Made by a program: the position numbers and the translations under genes. From Chelativorans salis (GTDB lineage: Bacteria > Pseudomonadota > Alphaproteobacteria > Rhizobiales > Rhizobiaceae), in the NCBI RefSeq assembly GCF_025336525.1, contig NZ_JAOCZP010000012.1, positions 80,065-144,064 on the forward strand: a stretch of DNA of 64,000 nt. The letters run 5' to 3'. A model generated the notes under the pieces. It was not told where the DNA came from and searched no databases. It was given only the letters and a program-made list of their open reading frames with translations. Positions 17,172 to 25,659 of the stretch are shown here, in pieces; within the stretch, counting starts at the first letter, position 1, and the number at the start of each line of letters is the position of its first letter.

Positions 17172-17443
17172 ATACCAGAAGATAATGTAGTACCAGGCGA
17201 CATACACGCGCGGGAACTGACCCGGGGGGCAATTCGAGATCACGGCGGCCGCATCCTCGTGACCTGCCGCTCGCACCGGCGGCAGGCCGTGGTTCTTAAC
17301 TTAAGAGCGAACAGAAATTGCGAGCGTAACATTCTTCATGCTTAGCGCCCGTCTTGATCGCTACTTCAGAGCAGGGGCGGAGAAATCAGCACTCTGATGG
17401 CTGGGAAAACGCGTCTTCCAGAGGGAGAACCCAGCGGCTCGTA

Positions 17444-17687
17444 TCATCTACGTCGAGCAGCCCGGCATGTCGGTATCGGGGTGAGTTCCCGGTCAAGCCC
17501 CTGGGAGCCCCATAATGGGCCAGAATGTTCGTGATGAGGCAGGCCCTCCTCCAAGTCATCTCTGGCGCCGATGGATGGCTCCAGGTCACCGCCCTCCTCT
17601 CATGTCCGCGTCGCCCTCCAATTTGTCAAAGAGGTTCACAAGCGCCTCGATTGTCGTTTCCAGGTGAAGGCGGAGAGATGGCGTCAT
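17444..17687 (-). pseudogene. Decayed small rhizobial hypothetical gene (DLEPS(I/L)G family)
   Basis: On the minus strand MTPSLRLHLETTIEALVNLF runs to EGDADM and then hits a stop in GGR. Shifting by one base at about 17595 continues smoothly as GDLEPSIGARDDLEEGLP and on to a TGA at 17444. The joined product matches, from memory, a family of short acidic proteins common in Rhizobiales, often near phage or plasmid genes, with a DLEPSLG signature. Function is unknown. One indel breaks the frame. Nothing recognisable is seen in the 270 bases downstream or the 220 upstream. Confidence 0.6.
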
Positions 17688-17909
17688 GCTGATGAAGATG
17701 GTCGCTGATTGCGAGTCCTTCTCCTTTGACGCTTCCTCGCGGATAGTGTCCTTCCTCCCGTCCCTTGTCACACATTCGAGCAGGTCCGTAATGTTCGCCC
17801 GTTATGGTGATAGCCTGACCACGAACGCTCTCTACGGACTCGCAGACGTCTTCGGCTAAGGGCATCTGGCGTTGACCACGATCCCCGCCGATGCTCTACC
17901 GCTCCATGC

Positions 17910-18308
17910 TCAGCGCGGTGGCAAAACCGCCTGATCGGTGAAGAAAATATTGGTGAGGAGCGACCGCACGGAAATCAGGCCGTTTGTGTTGTCGATCATG
18001 TCCGAGGAGATCGAAGGCTGCGCCAGCAGGACGGCGAGAACCGAACGCACGACGGCGAGGTCAGCCCTGAAGCGATCACGGAATGCTGCGCCTTCCGGGT
18101 CGGCCAGCCCTTGGTCGAGCGCTTGTTCGAGATCATCGAGCGCCGCGTTAAAGCGCTTGAGGTAGCGGCGGATCTGGCTCTCGCCGCCACCTTCCTCCAT
18201 GTCGCGCTTTCGGCCCTGAGCCGCATAGGCCAGCATGAACTCATAGGATTCCTCGATGCGGTCGAAGGCGTCGCGCATGGCGTTCGCCTGCGTCATCAGG
18301 TCGGTCAT
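17910..18308 (-). CDS. Hypothetical helical protein encoded with cytochrome b and molybdoenzyme
   Basis: A 132-residue, cysteine-free, predicted helical protein without signal peptide or membrane segment. The central part (IRRYLKRFNAALDDLEQALDQGL) has heptad-like spacing suggestive of a helical bundle. I do not recognise the family. Its ATG overlaps the cytochrome b gene stop by four bases, so it is the last gene of the six-gene molybdoenzyme operon. By position it might be a cytoplasmic assembly or chaperone factor for the complex, but that is only inference. Confidence 0.7.
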   Translation of the reverse strand: MTDLMTQANAMRDAFDRIEESYEFMLAYAAQGRKRDMEEGGGESQIRRYLKRFNAALDDLEQALDQGLADPEGAAFRDRFRADLAVVRSVLAVLLAQPSISSDMIDNTNGLISVRSLLTNIFFTDQAVLPPR

Positions 18309-18907
18309 GATTTACCCTTTCTGGCCTTTTCCGGCCCTTGTCCGCCGATCATGGCGACGAGGAAGCTCCGATGCTCGGGTAGGAGAGCGAAGTAGACGTG
18401 GAGAGTAAACAGAAACAGCAGCACCAGCGATGCCGCGCCGTGAATGACGTAGATGATCCCCCAGCTGTAGTCGCTCAGGATCGACGGATCGCGCCTCCAG
18501 AAGGTCGTGTCGATCTTGGCGAGCATAAGGAGGCCCGTCACCAGGAGGACCAGGATGGTCGTCGCTGCAGCGAGGTGAAAGCCCTTTTGAAATGCGTCGT
18601 ACTTCGCCTCCGCAAGAGCTTCTGGCCCAATGCCGCGCGCAGCCTGCGCAATTTCGCGGATGTCGTCGGGCCCGGGGACCATTCCACGCACGCCGTGGAC
18701 GAAGAACACGCGAAAGAGATGGAAGAGCACGAGAAGCGTCAGTGCCACGCCTGATATCCAGTGTAGGGGTACCCAGTCGAACCTGAATCCGACAATCGGC
18801 AGGAAGGCGGTCGCCCCCAGCACGATGACGGAAACCGCCATACCCCAGTGAAATAGTCGATCGGCAAGGCGGTGGCGCACGCCGTGATGCCGGATCGGAG
18901 TGTTCAT
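18305..18907 (-). CDS. Cytochrome b (b561/formate dehydrogenase gamma-like) membrane subunit
   Basis: A 200-residue integral membrane protein with four predicted helices. Candidate haem ligands are His residues in RLFHWGM (helix 1), LLVLFHLFRVFFVHG (helix 2), IYVIHGAASLVLL (helix 3) and LFTLHVYFALL (helix 4), the arrangement of di-haem cytochrome b subunits of formate dehydrogenase and Ni/Fe hydrogenase. Within this operon it likely accepts electrons from the periplasmic molybdoenzyme and reduces quinone in the inner membrane. Gene order after the small membrane protein and before the 132-residue protein supports a single transcript. Confidence 0.85.
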   Translation of the reverse strand: MNTPIRHHGVRHRLADRLFHWGMAVSVIVLGATAFLPIVGFRFDWVPLHWISGVALTLLVLFHLFRVFFVHGVRGMVPGPDDIREIAQAARGIGPEALAEAKYDAFQKGFHLAAATTILVLLVTGLLMLAKIDTTFWRRDPSILSDYSWGIIYVIHGAASLVLLFLFTLHVYFALLPEHRSFLVAMIGGQGPEKARKGKS

Positions 18908-18960
18908 GCGTTCGTATTCCTTCGGATTTGGCTGAGGGTGTGGTGGCGCCGGACAGGAGG

Positions 18961-19107
18961 TCAGTCCGCCCGGCGCAGCGCCCTTACGACGAGATGCAGG
19001 ACAATTACGACGGCGGCAGCCGCGACCGGCAGCCAGAGGATGTCCCAGTTCACCCCGACGAGCATCCTCTGGCCGAAAGCGTCCTGCGTATGCCGGAGCA
19101 ACTCCAT
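18961..19107 (-). CDS. Small single-span membrane protein of the molybdoenzyme operon
   Basis: A 48-residue open frame starting two bases after the stop of the FAD-subunit gene. An amphipathic N-terminal stretch (MELLRHTQDAFGQRM) is followed by one hydrophobic helix (ILWLPVAAAAVVIVLHLVVRAL) and a positive end (RRAD), giving an inside-C topology by the positive-inside rule. It fills most of the space before the cytochrome b gene and keeps the operon's spacing. It could anchor the soluble subunits to the membrane or bridge them to the cytochrome. Not recognised as a named family. Confidence 0.65.
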   Translation of the reverse strand: MELLRHTQDAFGQRMLVGVNWDILWLPVAAAAVVIVLHLVVRALRRAD

Positions 19108-19109
19108 GG

Positions 19110-20099
19110 CTAGGCTAGGGACCGGATCGCGCGCACGGCGAGGTTTTCCATCAGCGGAACCTTGAAGTGGTTGAAGTTCAAGGGCTCCGCGCCCCGCGCC
19201 GCGACGCGCTTGACGAGCGTTTCCAGTTCCTCGCCGGGCGTTTCCCCGCGCGCCAGGCTTTCCACGTCGGTGAGCCGCCGCGGTATGCATTGCACGGCAC
19301 CGCAGACGATCGAGATGTCGGAGATCGCGCTGCCCTCCATGGTCGCCGCCATGGCGATGTTGGCGAGCGCGAAGTCCCATGTATTGCGGTCGGCCACCTT
19401 CTCGAAATATTGGCGCGATCCGGCCCATTTGCCGGGGATGCGGATGCCGACGAGAATGTCGCCCCGCTCCAGCATGGTCATGCGGGTTATGTCGATGTCG
19501 GGGCCGATGAAGAAATCTGCAGCCGCCACCTCGCGCCGGTTCCCACCCCGCTCCACGATGAATGCCGCTTCCAGTGCGGTCAGCGCGATCGCCGTATCCG
19601 AAGGCGTCACAGCCACGCAGCGGCTCACGCCGAAGAGCGCGTGCTCGCGGTTCATCGCCGTGGGCGTGTTGGCGTAGCAGGTGTTGCCCCCGGCCCGGTA
19701 ACAGGGAAACCCGTCGCGATAATAGGTGCAGCGCGTGTCCTGCGAGACATTGCCGCCGATGGTGCCCTTGTTGCGAATCTGCGGCGAGGCGACCCGCAGC
19801 GCCGCCTGTGCCAGCGCAGGAAAGCGGCTTTGGACCTCCTCGCTCTCGTTCACCTCGGTGAGCGTGGTCGTCGCGCCGATCCAAAGTCCGCCGTCGTCCT
19901 CCTCGCGAATCCCATGCAGGTCGGGAATGTTGGCGACGTCGACGAGCACAGAGGGTTGTTTCACCCTGTGCTTGAACCAGTCCAGGCTGTCCATGCCACC
20001 GGCGATGATCCAGGCATCCTCGTGATCGCCGAGGATAGCCTGAGCATCCGCTAACGTGGCCGGCTGGAAAAGCTCGAAATTGTGCATCACATCAGTCAT
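19110..20099 (-). CDS. FAD-binding subunit of xanthine-dehydrogenase-family molybdoenzyme (CoxM-like)
   Basis: A 329-residue protein of the CoxM/CutM family. The FAD-binding motif AGGMDSLDWFKHR near residue 35 and TIGGNVSQDTRC (a TIGGN-type loop) are seen, and the C-terminal CO-dehydrogenase flavoprotein domain follows from about residue 230. CYYRDGFPCYRAGGNTCYA is Cys-rich, as in subunits that bind an extra [4Fe-4S] cluster (PaoB-like); this assignment is inference. It passes electrons between the [2Fe-2S] subunit and the downstream acceptor. Confidence 0.87.
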   Translation of the reverse strand: MTDVMHNFELFQPATLADAQAILGDHEDAWIIAGGMDSLDWFKHRVKQPSVLVDVANIPDLHGIREEDDGGLWIGATTTLTEVNESEEVQSRFPALAQAALRVASPQIRNKGTIGGNVSQDTRCTYYRDGFPCYRAGGNTCYANTPTAMNREHALFGVSRCVAVTPSDTAIALTALEAAFIVERGGNRREVAAADFFIGPDIDITRMTMLERGDILVGIRIPGKWAGSRQYFEKVADRNTWDFALANIAMAATMEGSAISDISIVCGAVQCIPRRLTDVESLARGETPGEELETLVKRVAARGAEPLNFNHFKVPLMENLAVRAIRSLA

Positions 20100-20121
20100 T
20101 GTATCCTCCTCCCGAGCTCGC

Positions 20122-22536
20122 TCACACCGTGTTCGTGGCGAGCGGCACGTGGGATTGCGGCCGCCCTTCCGCCGCGTTCAGGATCATGTCGGAGACCACC
20201 GGCGTGCGGTTGAACAGGTGTCCGCCCAGCGCATCAGAGATGGCACATATGAGCGCCGAGGAGGCAGCCCCTTCGAGAGGCTCGCCGATGCCCTTGGTGC
20301 CCATCGGGCTCTGTGTATCCGGCTGGTCGACCGCTGCCCAGTTCATCTGTGCCGGCATATCCAGATACGTCGCCGGCTTGGCCTGATAGAGCGCCTGGGC
20401 GTTGGGCCGGCCATATTGCGGATCGTAGACGTGCCGTTCTGTCGTGGCGAGGCCGAAGCCCATCATGGCACCGCCGCGCACTTGCGCGGCCAACCCCATC
20501 GGATGGATGACCGTGCCGCAGTCGGCGACGCAGTGATAATCGAGGATCTCGAACTTTCCGGTCTCCATGTCGACATCGACCTCGATGAAGGCAGCCGCCA
20601 GGGCTGGGACGGTGGCGTCCTTCGGCAGGTTGTCCTTGGCCACTCCAATCAGGCCGGTCCCGGCGATGGCACCAGCGGAAGCCCTGGTCATCGTGTCGAT
20701 ATCGTCGGGAAGCTCCTGGCCGTCGTACCGGCCGCCCATCTCGATGGCCTTCTGCGCGGCTTCGGCGAAGGACATGCCGGCACTCTCGTCGCCGATCCTG
20801 ACCACGCGCTCGTCCTTCAGCTCGTAGTCATCGGCATCCCCACCCAGCGTGGTAGCTGCGATCTCCTTGAGTTTCTGGGCAGCGTCCATCGCGGCGACAT
20901 AGTTCGTCCGCGCCATGGTGAAGTTGGTGTTCGAACCGAACTGGCCGAGATTCCACGGCAGATGCTTCGTGGTGCCGCCATATTCCAGCACGACCCGGTC
21001 CCAGTCATAGCCGAGGGCCTCTGCGGCGATGCGCGAGGTCGAGGCATAGGAAAAGGTCCCGAGATTGCCGACACCGGTGTGCACGTGCAGGATCCCGTCG
21101 GGCGTGATACGCACCAGCCCGTCGAAGCCGTTCGAGCCAGCAGTGTGATAGGCCTGTCCGATGCCATAGCCGCGCACCTTGGAGCCGTTGCGCATGCCGG
21201 ACTGCTTCGAGCGCTCGACCCAGTTGAACGCCTCGGCACCCGTTTCCAGGGCCTCCCTCAGATAAGCGGAGGTCACCGGTCCCTGATCTGGGCCGTATTT
21301 GGCACCCACACCGCCCCCGGGCGCGTTGGCAAGCCGGAGCGCAAGCCGCTCGATGCCAAGCTCGCGCGCGGCCTTGTCCAGAAGCGGCTCAAACATGTTG
21401 GCCGCCTGGTTCTCGCCCGGGCCGCGCTGTGCGCCTTTGGGCACGGTGTTTGTCAGCACCGGGGTCGCGCGGAAGCGCATCGCTTCAGGCTGGAATACGA
21501 TAATCGCCGCGGAGCCGACATTGTTGAAGTCCGGGAAGCCCGAATTGGGGCCGAGATCCTGGACCACATAGATGTCGGCCGCCAGCATGCGCCCTTCCTT
21601 GCTGAAGCCGAGCTTTGCCCAGCCCTGGAAGCCCGCGCGGGCGGAGCCGTTGTTGTATTCCTCGTTGCGGCTGACACGCAGCAGGCAGGGACGACCGTTA
21701 AGCTTGCGCGACACCAGCGCGGGAAGCGCCATTAGCGGATAGCTCGCAGCCTTGCCGCCGAAGCCGCCGCCGCAGAACTCCGAAACCAGGACCAACTCCG
21801 ACGGCTCGATGCCGATCAGGTTGGCCAGGCCGGGCTGCGCAAAGGCTGTCGACTGGGTGGACCCCCAGACATGGCACTTGCCGCCCTCCCAATAGGCTGC
21901 GGCGGAGCGGGGCTCCATCGCGTGATGGGCGTTCGAGGCATGCACGAAGCTTTCCTCGACGATGACGGTGGAGTTGGCGAAGCCGTCTTCAAGATCGCCG
22001 AAGCTCCATTCCACAGGCGCCTCGCCACGGGGCAAGGCATTCTCGCCGGCCAGGGCGAAGTCGCGGCCCGACCATTTCAGCTCTTGCGCGTCGATGCCTC
22101 GGCCGGCGACGTTCATGCCGGCGAGCGCGTTAGGCCCGTCGGGCTGCAGGCTTGCGAGCGGGTCGATCACGAAGGGCATAAGCTCCATGTCCACCCGAAC
22201 AGCGGCGATGGCGTCGGCGGCCGCCTGTTCGGTCTCGGCCGCGATCGCCAGGATCGGCTGGCCGAAAGAGGCGGGCTCGTTGCTGAGGATCGGAAAGCCG
22301 ACCGGCGAGTCAGGCTGTTTCACCTCCTCAGGCAGCAGATGGCCGAGATAGCCAGGAACCTTTTCGGCCTCGCTCAGGTCGATGTTCCTGACCATGCCAT
22401 GCGGCATAGGCGAGCCGTAGAACTTGACATGCGCCATGCCGTCGGCCCGGAAATCCTCGGCATAATTGGCCGCGCCGGTGACCTTGGCCTCGATATCCGG
22501 CGGGATGAAGTTCTTACCGATAAGTTTGTAAGCCAT
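20122..22536 (-). CDS. Molybdopterin-binding catalytic subunit of xanthine-dehydrogenase-family enzyme
   Basis: An 804-residue large subunit. The N-terminal aldehyde oxidase a/b hammerhead domain (VTGAANYAEDFRADG to about residue 130) leads into the Mo-cofactor domain with EFCGGGFGGKAA, GPGENQAANMFEP and the catalytic-Glu loop KGIGEPLEGAASSALI. The presence of that Glu supports an active hydroxylase of aldehydes or N-heterocycles. Order in the operon is Fe-S, Mo, FAD, which differs from E. coli PaoABC. No XdhC-type maturation gene is seen in the window. Substrate not predictable from motifs. Confidence 0.88.
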   Translation of the reverse strand: MAYKLIGKNFIPPDIEAKVTGAANYAEDFRADGMAHVKFYGSPMPHGMVRNIDLSEAEKVPGYLGHLLPEEVKQPDSPVGFPILSNEPASFGQPILAIAAETEQAAADAIAAVRVDMELMPFVIDPLASLQPDGPNALAGMNVAGRGIDAQELKWSGRDFALAGENALPRGEAPVEWSFGDLEDGFANSTVIVEESFVHASNAHHAMEPRSAAAYWEGGKCHVWGSTQSTAFAQPGLANLIGIEPSELVLVSEFCGGGFGGKAASYPLMALPALVSRKLNGRPCLLRVSRNEEYNNGSARAGFQGWAKLGFSKEGRMLAADIYVVQDLGPNSGFPDFNNVGSAAIIVFQPEAMRFRATPVLTNTVPKGAQRGPGENQAANMFEPLLDKAARELGIERLALRLANAPGGGVGAKYGPDQGPVTSAYLREALETGAEAFNWVERSKQSGMRNGSKVRGYGIGQAYHTAGSNGFDGLVRITPDGILHVHTGVGNLGTFSYASTSRIAAEALGYDWDRVVLEYGGTTKHLPWNLGQFGSNTNFTMARTNYVAAMDAAQKLKEIAATTLGGDADDYELKDERVVRIGDESAGMSFAEAAQKAIEMGGRYDGQELPDDIDTMTRASAGAIAGTGLIGVAKDNLPKDATVPALAAAFIEVDVDMETGKFEILDYHCVADCGTVIHPMGLAAQVRGGAMMGFGLATTERHVYDPQYGRPNAQALYQAKPATYLDMPAQMNWAAVDQPDTQSPMGTKGIGEPLEGAASSALICAISDALGGHLFNRTPVVSDMILNAAEGRPQSHVPLATNTV

Positions 22537-22540
22537 GGCT

Positions 22541-23224
22541 TCAGACCCTCTCTGCGGCTTTCATGACGCCGCGCAGATAGTGGTCGTAGGCACCGCACCG
22601 ACAGAGATTGCCGGACATCGCAAGGCGCGCCTCTTCGACCGTCGGGTTCGGGTTCCTGTTCAAAAGCGCGACCGCGGTCACGACCTGGCCGGGCGTGCAG
22701 AAACCGCATTGGGGGGCGATCTCCTCGATGAAGGCCTGCTGCACCGGGTGCAACGTACCGTCCTCCCCGGCCACGCCTTCCACAGTCGTGATCTCGCTGT
22801 CGCGGACACGGTGGGTCAGCGTCGAGCAGGAATATATGGTGGTCCCGTCGGCGATTACTGTGCAGGCCCCGCATTCGCCCTGGTTGCAGCCGATCTTGGT
22901 CCCGGTCAGTCCCAGGCGGTAGCGGAGCGTGGTCGCCAGCGTCTCGTTCGGCGCCACCTCCACGCTGCGGGCTCGGCCGTTGACGGTGAGACGCACCAGC
23001 CGCTCGACGGCGCGCGTATCTGCCCGCGCGGGCGTGGTAGCGGAGAACAGATAGGCCGAGCCGCCGATCACCACGCCGGAACAGACAACGCCGCGCAGAA
23101 AGTTGCGCCGCGTCATATGCAGCGGTCGCCATAACGGAGTCTCCCCGGTATGTCCGCGGTTCGGCCGCGGTGCCGGTCCCGGCACGTAGTCGACCGTTGG
23201 ATCGTAGGGTCCGTAGGTTTCCAT
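22541..23224 (-). CDS. [2Fe-2S] subunit of molybdoenzyme with Tat signal
   Basis: A 227-residue iron-sulphur subunit. A Pro/Gly-rich leader is followed by the Tat motif TRRNFLRGVVCSG and a hydrophobic stretch, so the assembled complex is exported folded to the periplasm. The plant-ferredoxin cluster motif is CNQGECGACT plus a later Cys (YSCSTL); the second cluster motif is CGFCTPGQVV and CRCGAYDHY. Being the only subunit with a visible signal, it may carry the others across as hitchhikers, as in PaoABC. First gene of the operon. Confidence 0.9.
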   Translation of the reverse strand: METYGPYDPTVDYVPGPAPRPNRGHTGETPLWRPLHMTRRNFLRGVVCSGVVIGGSAYLFSATTPARADTRAVERLVRLTVNGRARSVEVAPNETLATTLRYRLGLTGTKIGCNQGECGACTVIADGTTIYSCSTLTHRVRDSEITTVEGVAGEDGTLHPVQQAFIEEIAPQCGFCTPGQVVTAVALLNRNPNPTVEEARLAMSGNLCRCGAYDHYLRGVMKAAERV

Positions 23225-23360
23225 GAGTGGCTCCTCCCGGTCATGCGGCCTGGCAGGATGAGCACGTGTCCTTGTGAGGCCGCGTTAGTGTGTTGCCCAC
23301 ACTTTGACAGAATACTAGACTTTCTGATGAATGGAGACAACGTGTCGAAGGATTTTCGGC

Positions 23361-23789
23361 ATGAGGAAACACAATTGTGTGATAGTAACCGACCTAAACC
23401 TCCGTCTCGCTTGGGCGCGGGAAGTCTTTATCGCTCTTAAAACTGGACTTATATGTTCATGTTTTATTGTCGCAGCGACCGTCTTCTGCCTTTCCCCGAG
23501 CTATGCAGATCGCCATTGCCTGCCATCGCTGGAGGCATTCTACGGCGCGCGATACGCGCTGCGGGACGAATCTCTTGCCTGTTCTGTTGCGCTGGAGCGG
23601 AGCCTGGAAGCGCTGCAGTCTGCCCTTGACCGTGCAAACGCCTGCGGATGTGACGAACTCTCCGCAAGCATGCAGGCTCTCATCGAGGGAGCCGGCGACG
23701 ACGACGGTGCAAGCTGCCAGAGCCGCGTCTCGGATATCTTAGGCCAAACAGAGCAGGTGAAAGCCCTCGTCGAAATGTGCCACCACTGA
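23361..23789 (+). CDS. Hypothetical exported cysteine-rich protein
   Basis: A 142-residue protein starting at the ATG after AAGGA. The hydrophobic segment LICSCFIVAATVFCLSPSYA is a likely signal peptide, leaving about 93 mature residues with six cysteines spaced through a helical sequence (ACSVALERSLEALQSAL, ANACGCDELSA). No CXXCH haem site is present. It is transcribed away from the molybdoenzyme operon, sharing its 136-base upstream region, so a role linked to that periplasmic enzyme is possible but unproven. Family not recognised. Confidence 0.55.
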   Translation: MRKHNCVIVTDLNLRLAWAREVFIALKTGLICSCFIVAATVFCLSPSYADRHCLPSLEAFYGARYALRDESLACSVALERSLEALQSALDRANACGCDELSASMQALIEGAGDDDGASCQSRVSDILGQTEQVKALVEMCHH

Positions 23790-23861
23790 CATGCCACGCC
23801 TTCCGCATGCTAGCTCTGCCTGACCGATTCTAAGGTCGGCATTGACCGACTCGCAGCTCCG

Positions 23862-23984
23862 CGCGGTGAAAATCCCCAAGGCAGCGCGGGGTTCACGCTG
23901 GGCGGGCGCGGGTATAGGCTCAATTGCAATGAAGGCGAGAACCATCTCCACGGTGGTGCCGTAGGATTTGACCGGCGCGTCTGA
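23862..23984 (+). pseudogene. Aldose 1-epimerase (GalM) remnant
   Basis: A short in-frame stretch reads GSAGFTLGGRGYRLN, then NEGENHLHGGAVGFDRRV before a stop. This matches the galactose mutarotase segment in which FTL-G--Y-L-NEG-NHLHGG--GFD-RVW carries the conserved Asn/His substrate contacts. Only about 40 residues remain; no start or C-terminal part is nearby. It abuts a truncated metallo-beta-lactamase-fold fragment, so two unrelated gene ends are joined here. Confidence 0.55.
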
Positions 23985-24387
23985 GGCGAGGCATGAATTC
24001 GCGACAATCGATGAACGGCTCGAGGCGCGCGGAACCCACCCTGGAGGTGTCGAGGCAATCCCGACACCAGGCCATACCGATAACAACACTTGCTATCTGG
24101 TCAATGCGCAGAGCGGCGAAACCTACCTCTTTGTCGGTGACGTCCTTTTCCCGTCTCGTGGAATCTGGCAGGCCGCCGCCTTTATTGAAGACGGTGGCGA
24201 CAAGGATCAGCTCAAGGCCAGTCTCGAACTACTCTCGGAGCTCTCCCCTGACGTAGTCCTCTTTAGTACAGCCGTTGCCGATCCGGCAGTGCACCTTTTC
24301 ACGCCCGAGAAATGGCGCAGCGCCCTTGTCGAAGCTTCATGTTCGCTCGATCATGATCGAGCCTCACCCCCGCGGCCCGAAAATTAG
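23968..24387 (+). pseudogene. Truncated metallo-beta-lactamase-fold hydrolase
   Basis: The frame encodes the second half of an MBL-fold protein: IPTPGHTDNNTCYLV (third metal-ligand His) and YLFVGDVLFPSR (bridging Asp), followed by the usual helix (DKDQLKASLELLSEL). The HxHxDH motif that should lie upstream is missing, and the upstream DNA is a GalM remnant. The only possible start is a TTG with no clear ribosome site. The product would lack half of its metal site and is presumed non-functional. From 24388 to 24619 nothing is recognised. Confidence 0.6.
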
Positions 24388-24619
24388 CAATTCGCGGAGG
24401 AACTCACACAAGCTGGACCCTTGGGAGACTTTTCGCTTTTCACGCTGGAACCAATCCCAAGGCGTGGCTCAGTACCGCCCCATACCAGTCGAACTGAAGG
24501 AAACTACAATGCCAGTTCCTCTCTTTTGCTTAAACTCAGCTGCCCTTCTACGCGGTCCGAATGCGGGCACCAGATTTGGCTTGAAAGGCGGGGTATCGGT
24601 TCTGCAGTGTCATTGTGGC

Positions 24620-25534
24620 CTACCCGCTTTGTTCACGAAAAACCTCAAGCTCGCGTTTGAAACGATCCACAAGCCATGCCGCAGCTGGACCGTAGGGCGT
24701 ATCGGCCGCGTGCATGGCATAGAGCGAATAGTCAGTTGGCGGATAAGGATCCAGCGACAGTTCGACCAGCCGGCCCTTCGATATGTCATCCTCGACCATC
24801 CATTTCGGCAGCCCACCCCAGCCTAGACCTGCCAGAATCAGGGCGTGCTTGGTCGCGGCATCGGTCACGCGCCAGGTGTTGAAGGCATGGACCCCGAAGT
24901 CTTTTCCCCTGGTGTGGTTCGTGGGGTCCGTAATCACGATCTGGAATTCCTCGCGGACGATCGACGAGGGAACGGGCCCATCGGCCACGGCCAACGGATG
25001 GCCCGGAGCGGCGACAGGGATGAACTGCGATTGCCCCACCTTGTGGCTGACGAATTCATCATGGCTGGTCGCCGGCGCGCCGGCAATACCGACATGCACC
25101 TCGTGTTTCAGGACCAGATCCCAGACGACTCCGAGGGCGCCGGTATAAAGGCGCACACTCACTGTCGGGTATTCGCTTCGAAATGCCTTCAGGACGGTTG
25201 TAAAAACCGGCGTGGGCAGAAGCACGTCGACCGCGACCACAACCTCACCTTCAAGACCCTGACCCAGCCCGCGGGCCCGCGCACGCAGGAGCTGCAGGCC
25301 GGCAACCATGCGGCGCGCATCCTCCAGAAGTGTGAGGCCCGCCTCGGTCAGCTGCGGCCGGCGTGTGCCTGTACGGTCGAAGAGGTTTACCTCAAGCTGC
25401 GCTTCCAGATTGGCGATCGTGTAGCTGATCACCGATTGAGCCCGGTTGAGCTTGCGGGCCGCGGCCGAAAAGCTCCCTGCCTCCGCGACAGCAAGAAAGA
25501 CCTGCAATTGGTCGAGCGTGGGATTGGCTTCCAT
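24620..25534 (-). CDS. LysR-family transcriptional regulator
   Basis: A 304-residue LysR protein: winged helix-turn-helix at residues ~3-62 (TLDQLQVFLAVAEAGSFSAAARKLNRAQSVIS), linker helix, then the periplasmic-binding-like effector domain. It faces a divergent azoreductase gene across 125 bases, the classic LysR target arrangement, so it probably controls azoR in response to a quinone, azo or electrophilic compound. The intergenic region contains A/T-rich dyads around 25536-25560 (ATATCAATTTTCTCGATTGT) that could be the LysR box. Confidence 0.88.
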   Translation of the reverse strand: MEANPTLDQLQVFLAVAEAGSFSAAARKLNRAQSVISYTIANLEAQLEVNLFDRTGTRRPQLTEAGLTLLEDARRMVAGLQLLRARARGLGQGLEGEVVVAVDVLLPTPVFTTVLKAFRSEYPTVSVRLYTGALGVVWDLVLKHEVHVGIAGAPATSHDEFVSHKVGQSQFIPVAAPGHPLAVADGPVPSSIVREEFQIVITDPTNHTRGKDFGVHAFNTWRVTDAATKHALILAGLGWGGLPKWMVEDDISKGRLVELSLDPYPPTDYSLYAMHAADTPYGPAAAWLVDRFKRELEVFREQSG

Positions 25535-25659
25535 GATATATCAATTTTCTCGATTGTTTCCAGCGATATTTTCCCAGTTTTCAGGATGGCTGTCCATCGC
25601 CAGATTGCGTCTATGCAATCCGCTTGGCAACTGCCGGGCAAAGCAAAAGGACAGAAGCC

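Noticed and set aside
17626..17865. A 79-codon minus-strand frame beyond the DLEPS pseudogene
   Set aside because: It overlaps the recognisable pseudogene in a different frame and resembles nothing known.
18961..19884. A 307-codon minus-strand frame overlapping the FAD subunit
   Set aside because: Only its last 48 codons lie outside the FAD gene. Those are kept as the small membrane protein; the rest is a shifted-frame shadow.
20056..21735. A 559-codon plus-strand frame opposite the molybdoenzyme large subunit
   Set aside because: Antisense of a well conserved Mo-binding subunit; no domain.
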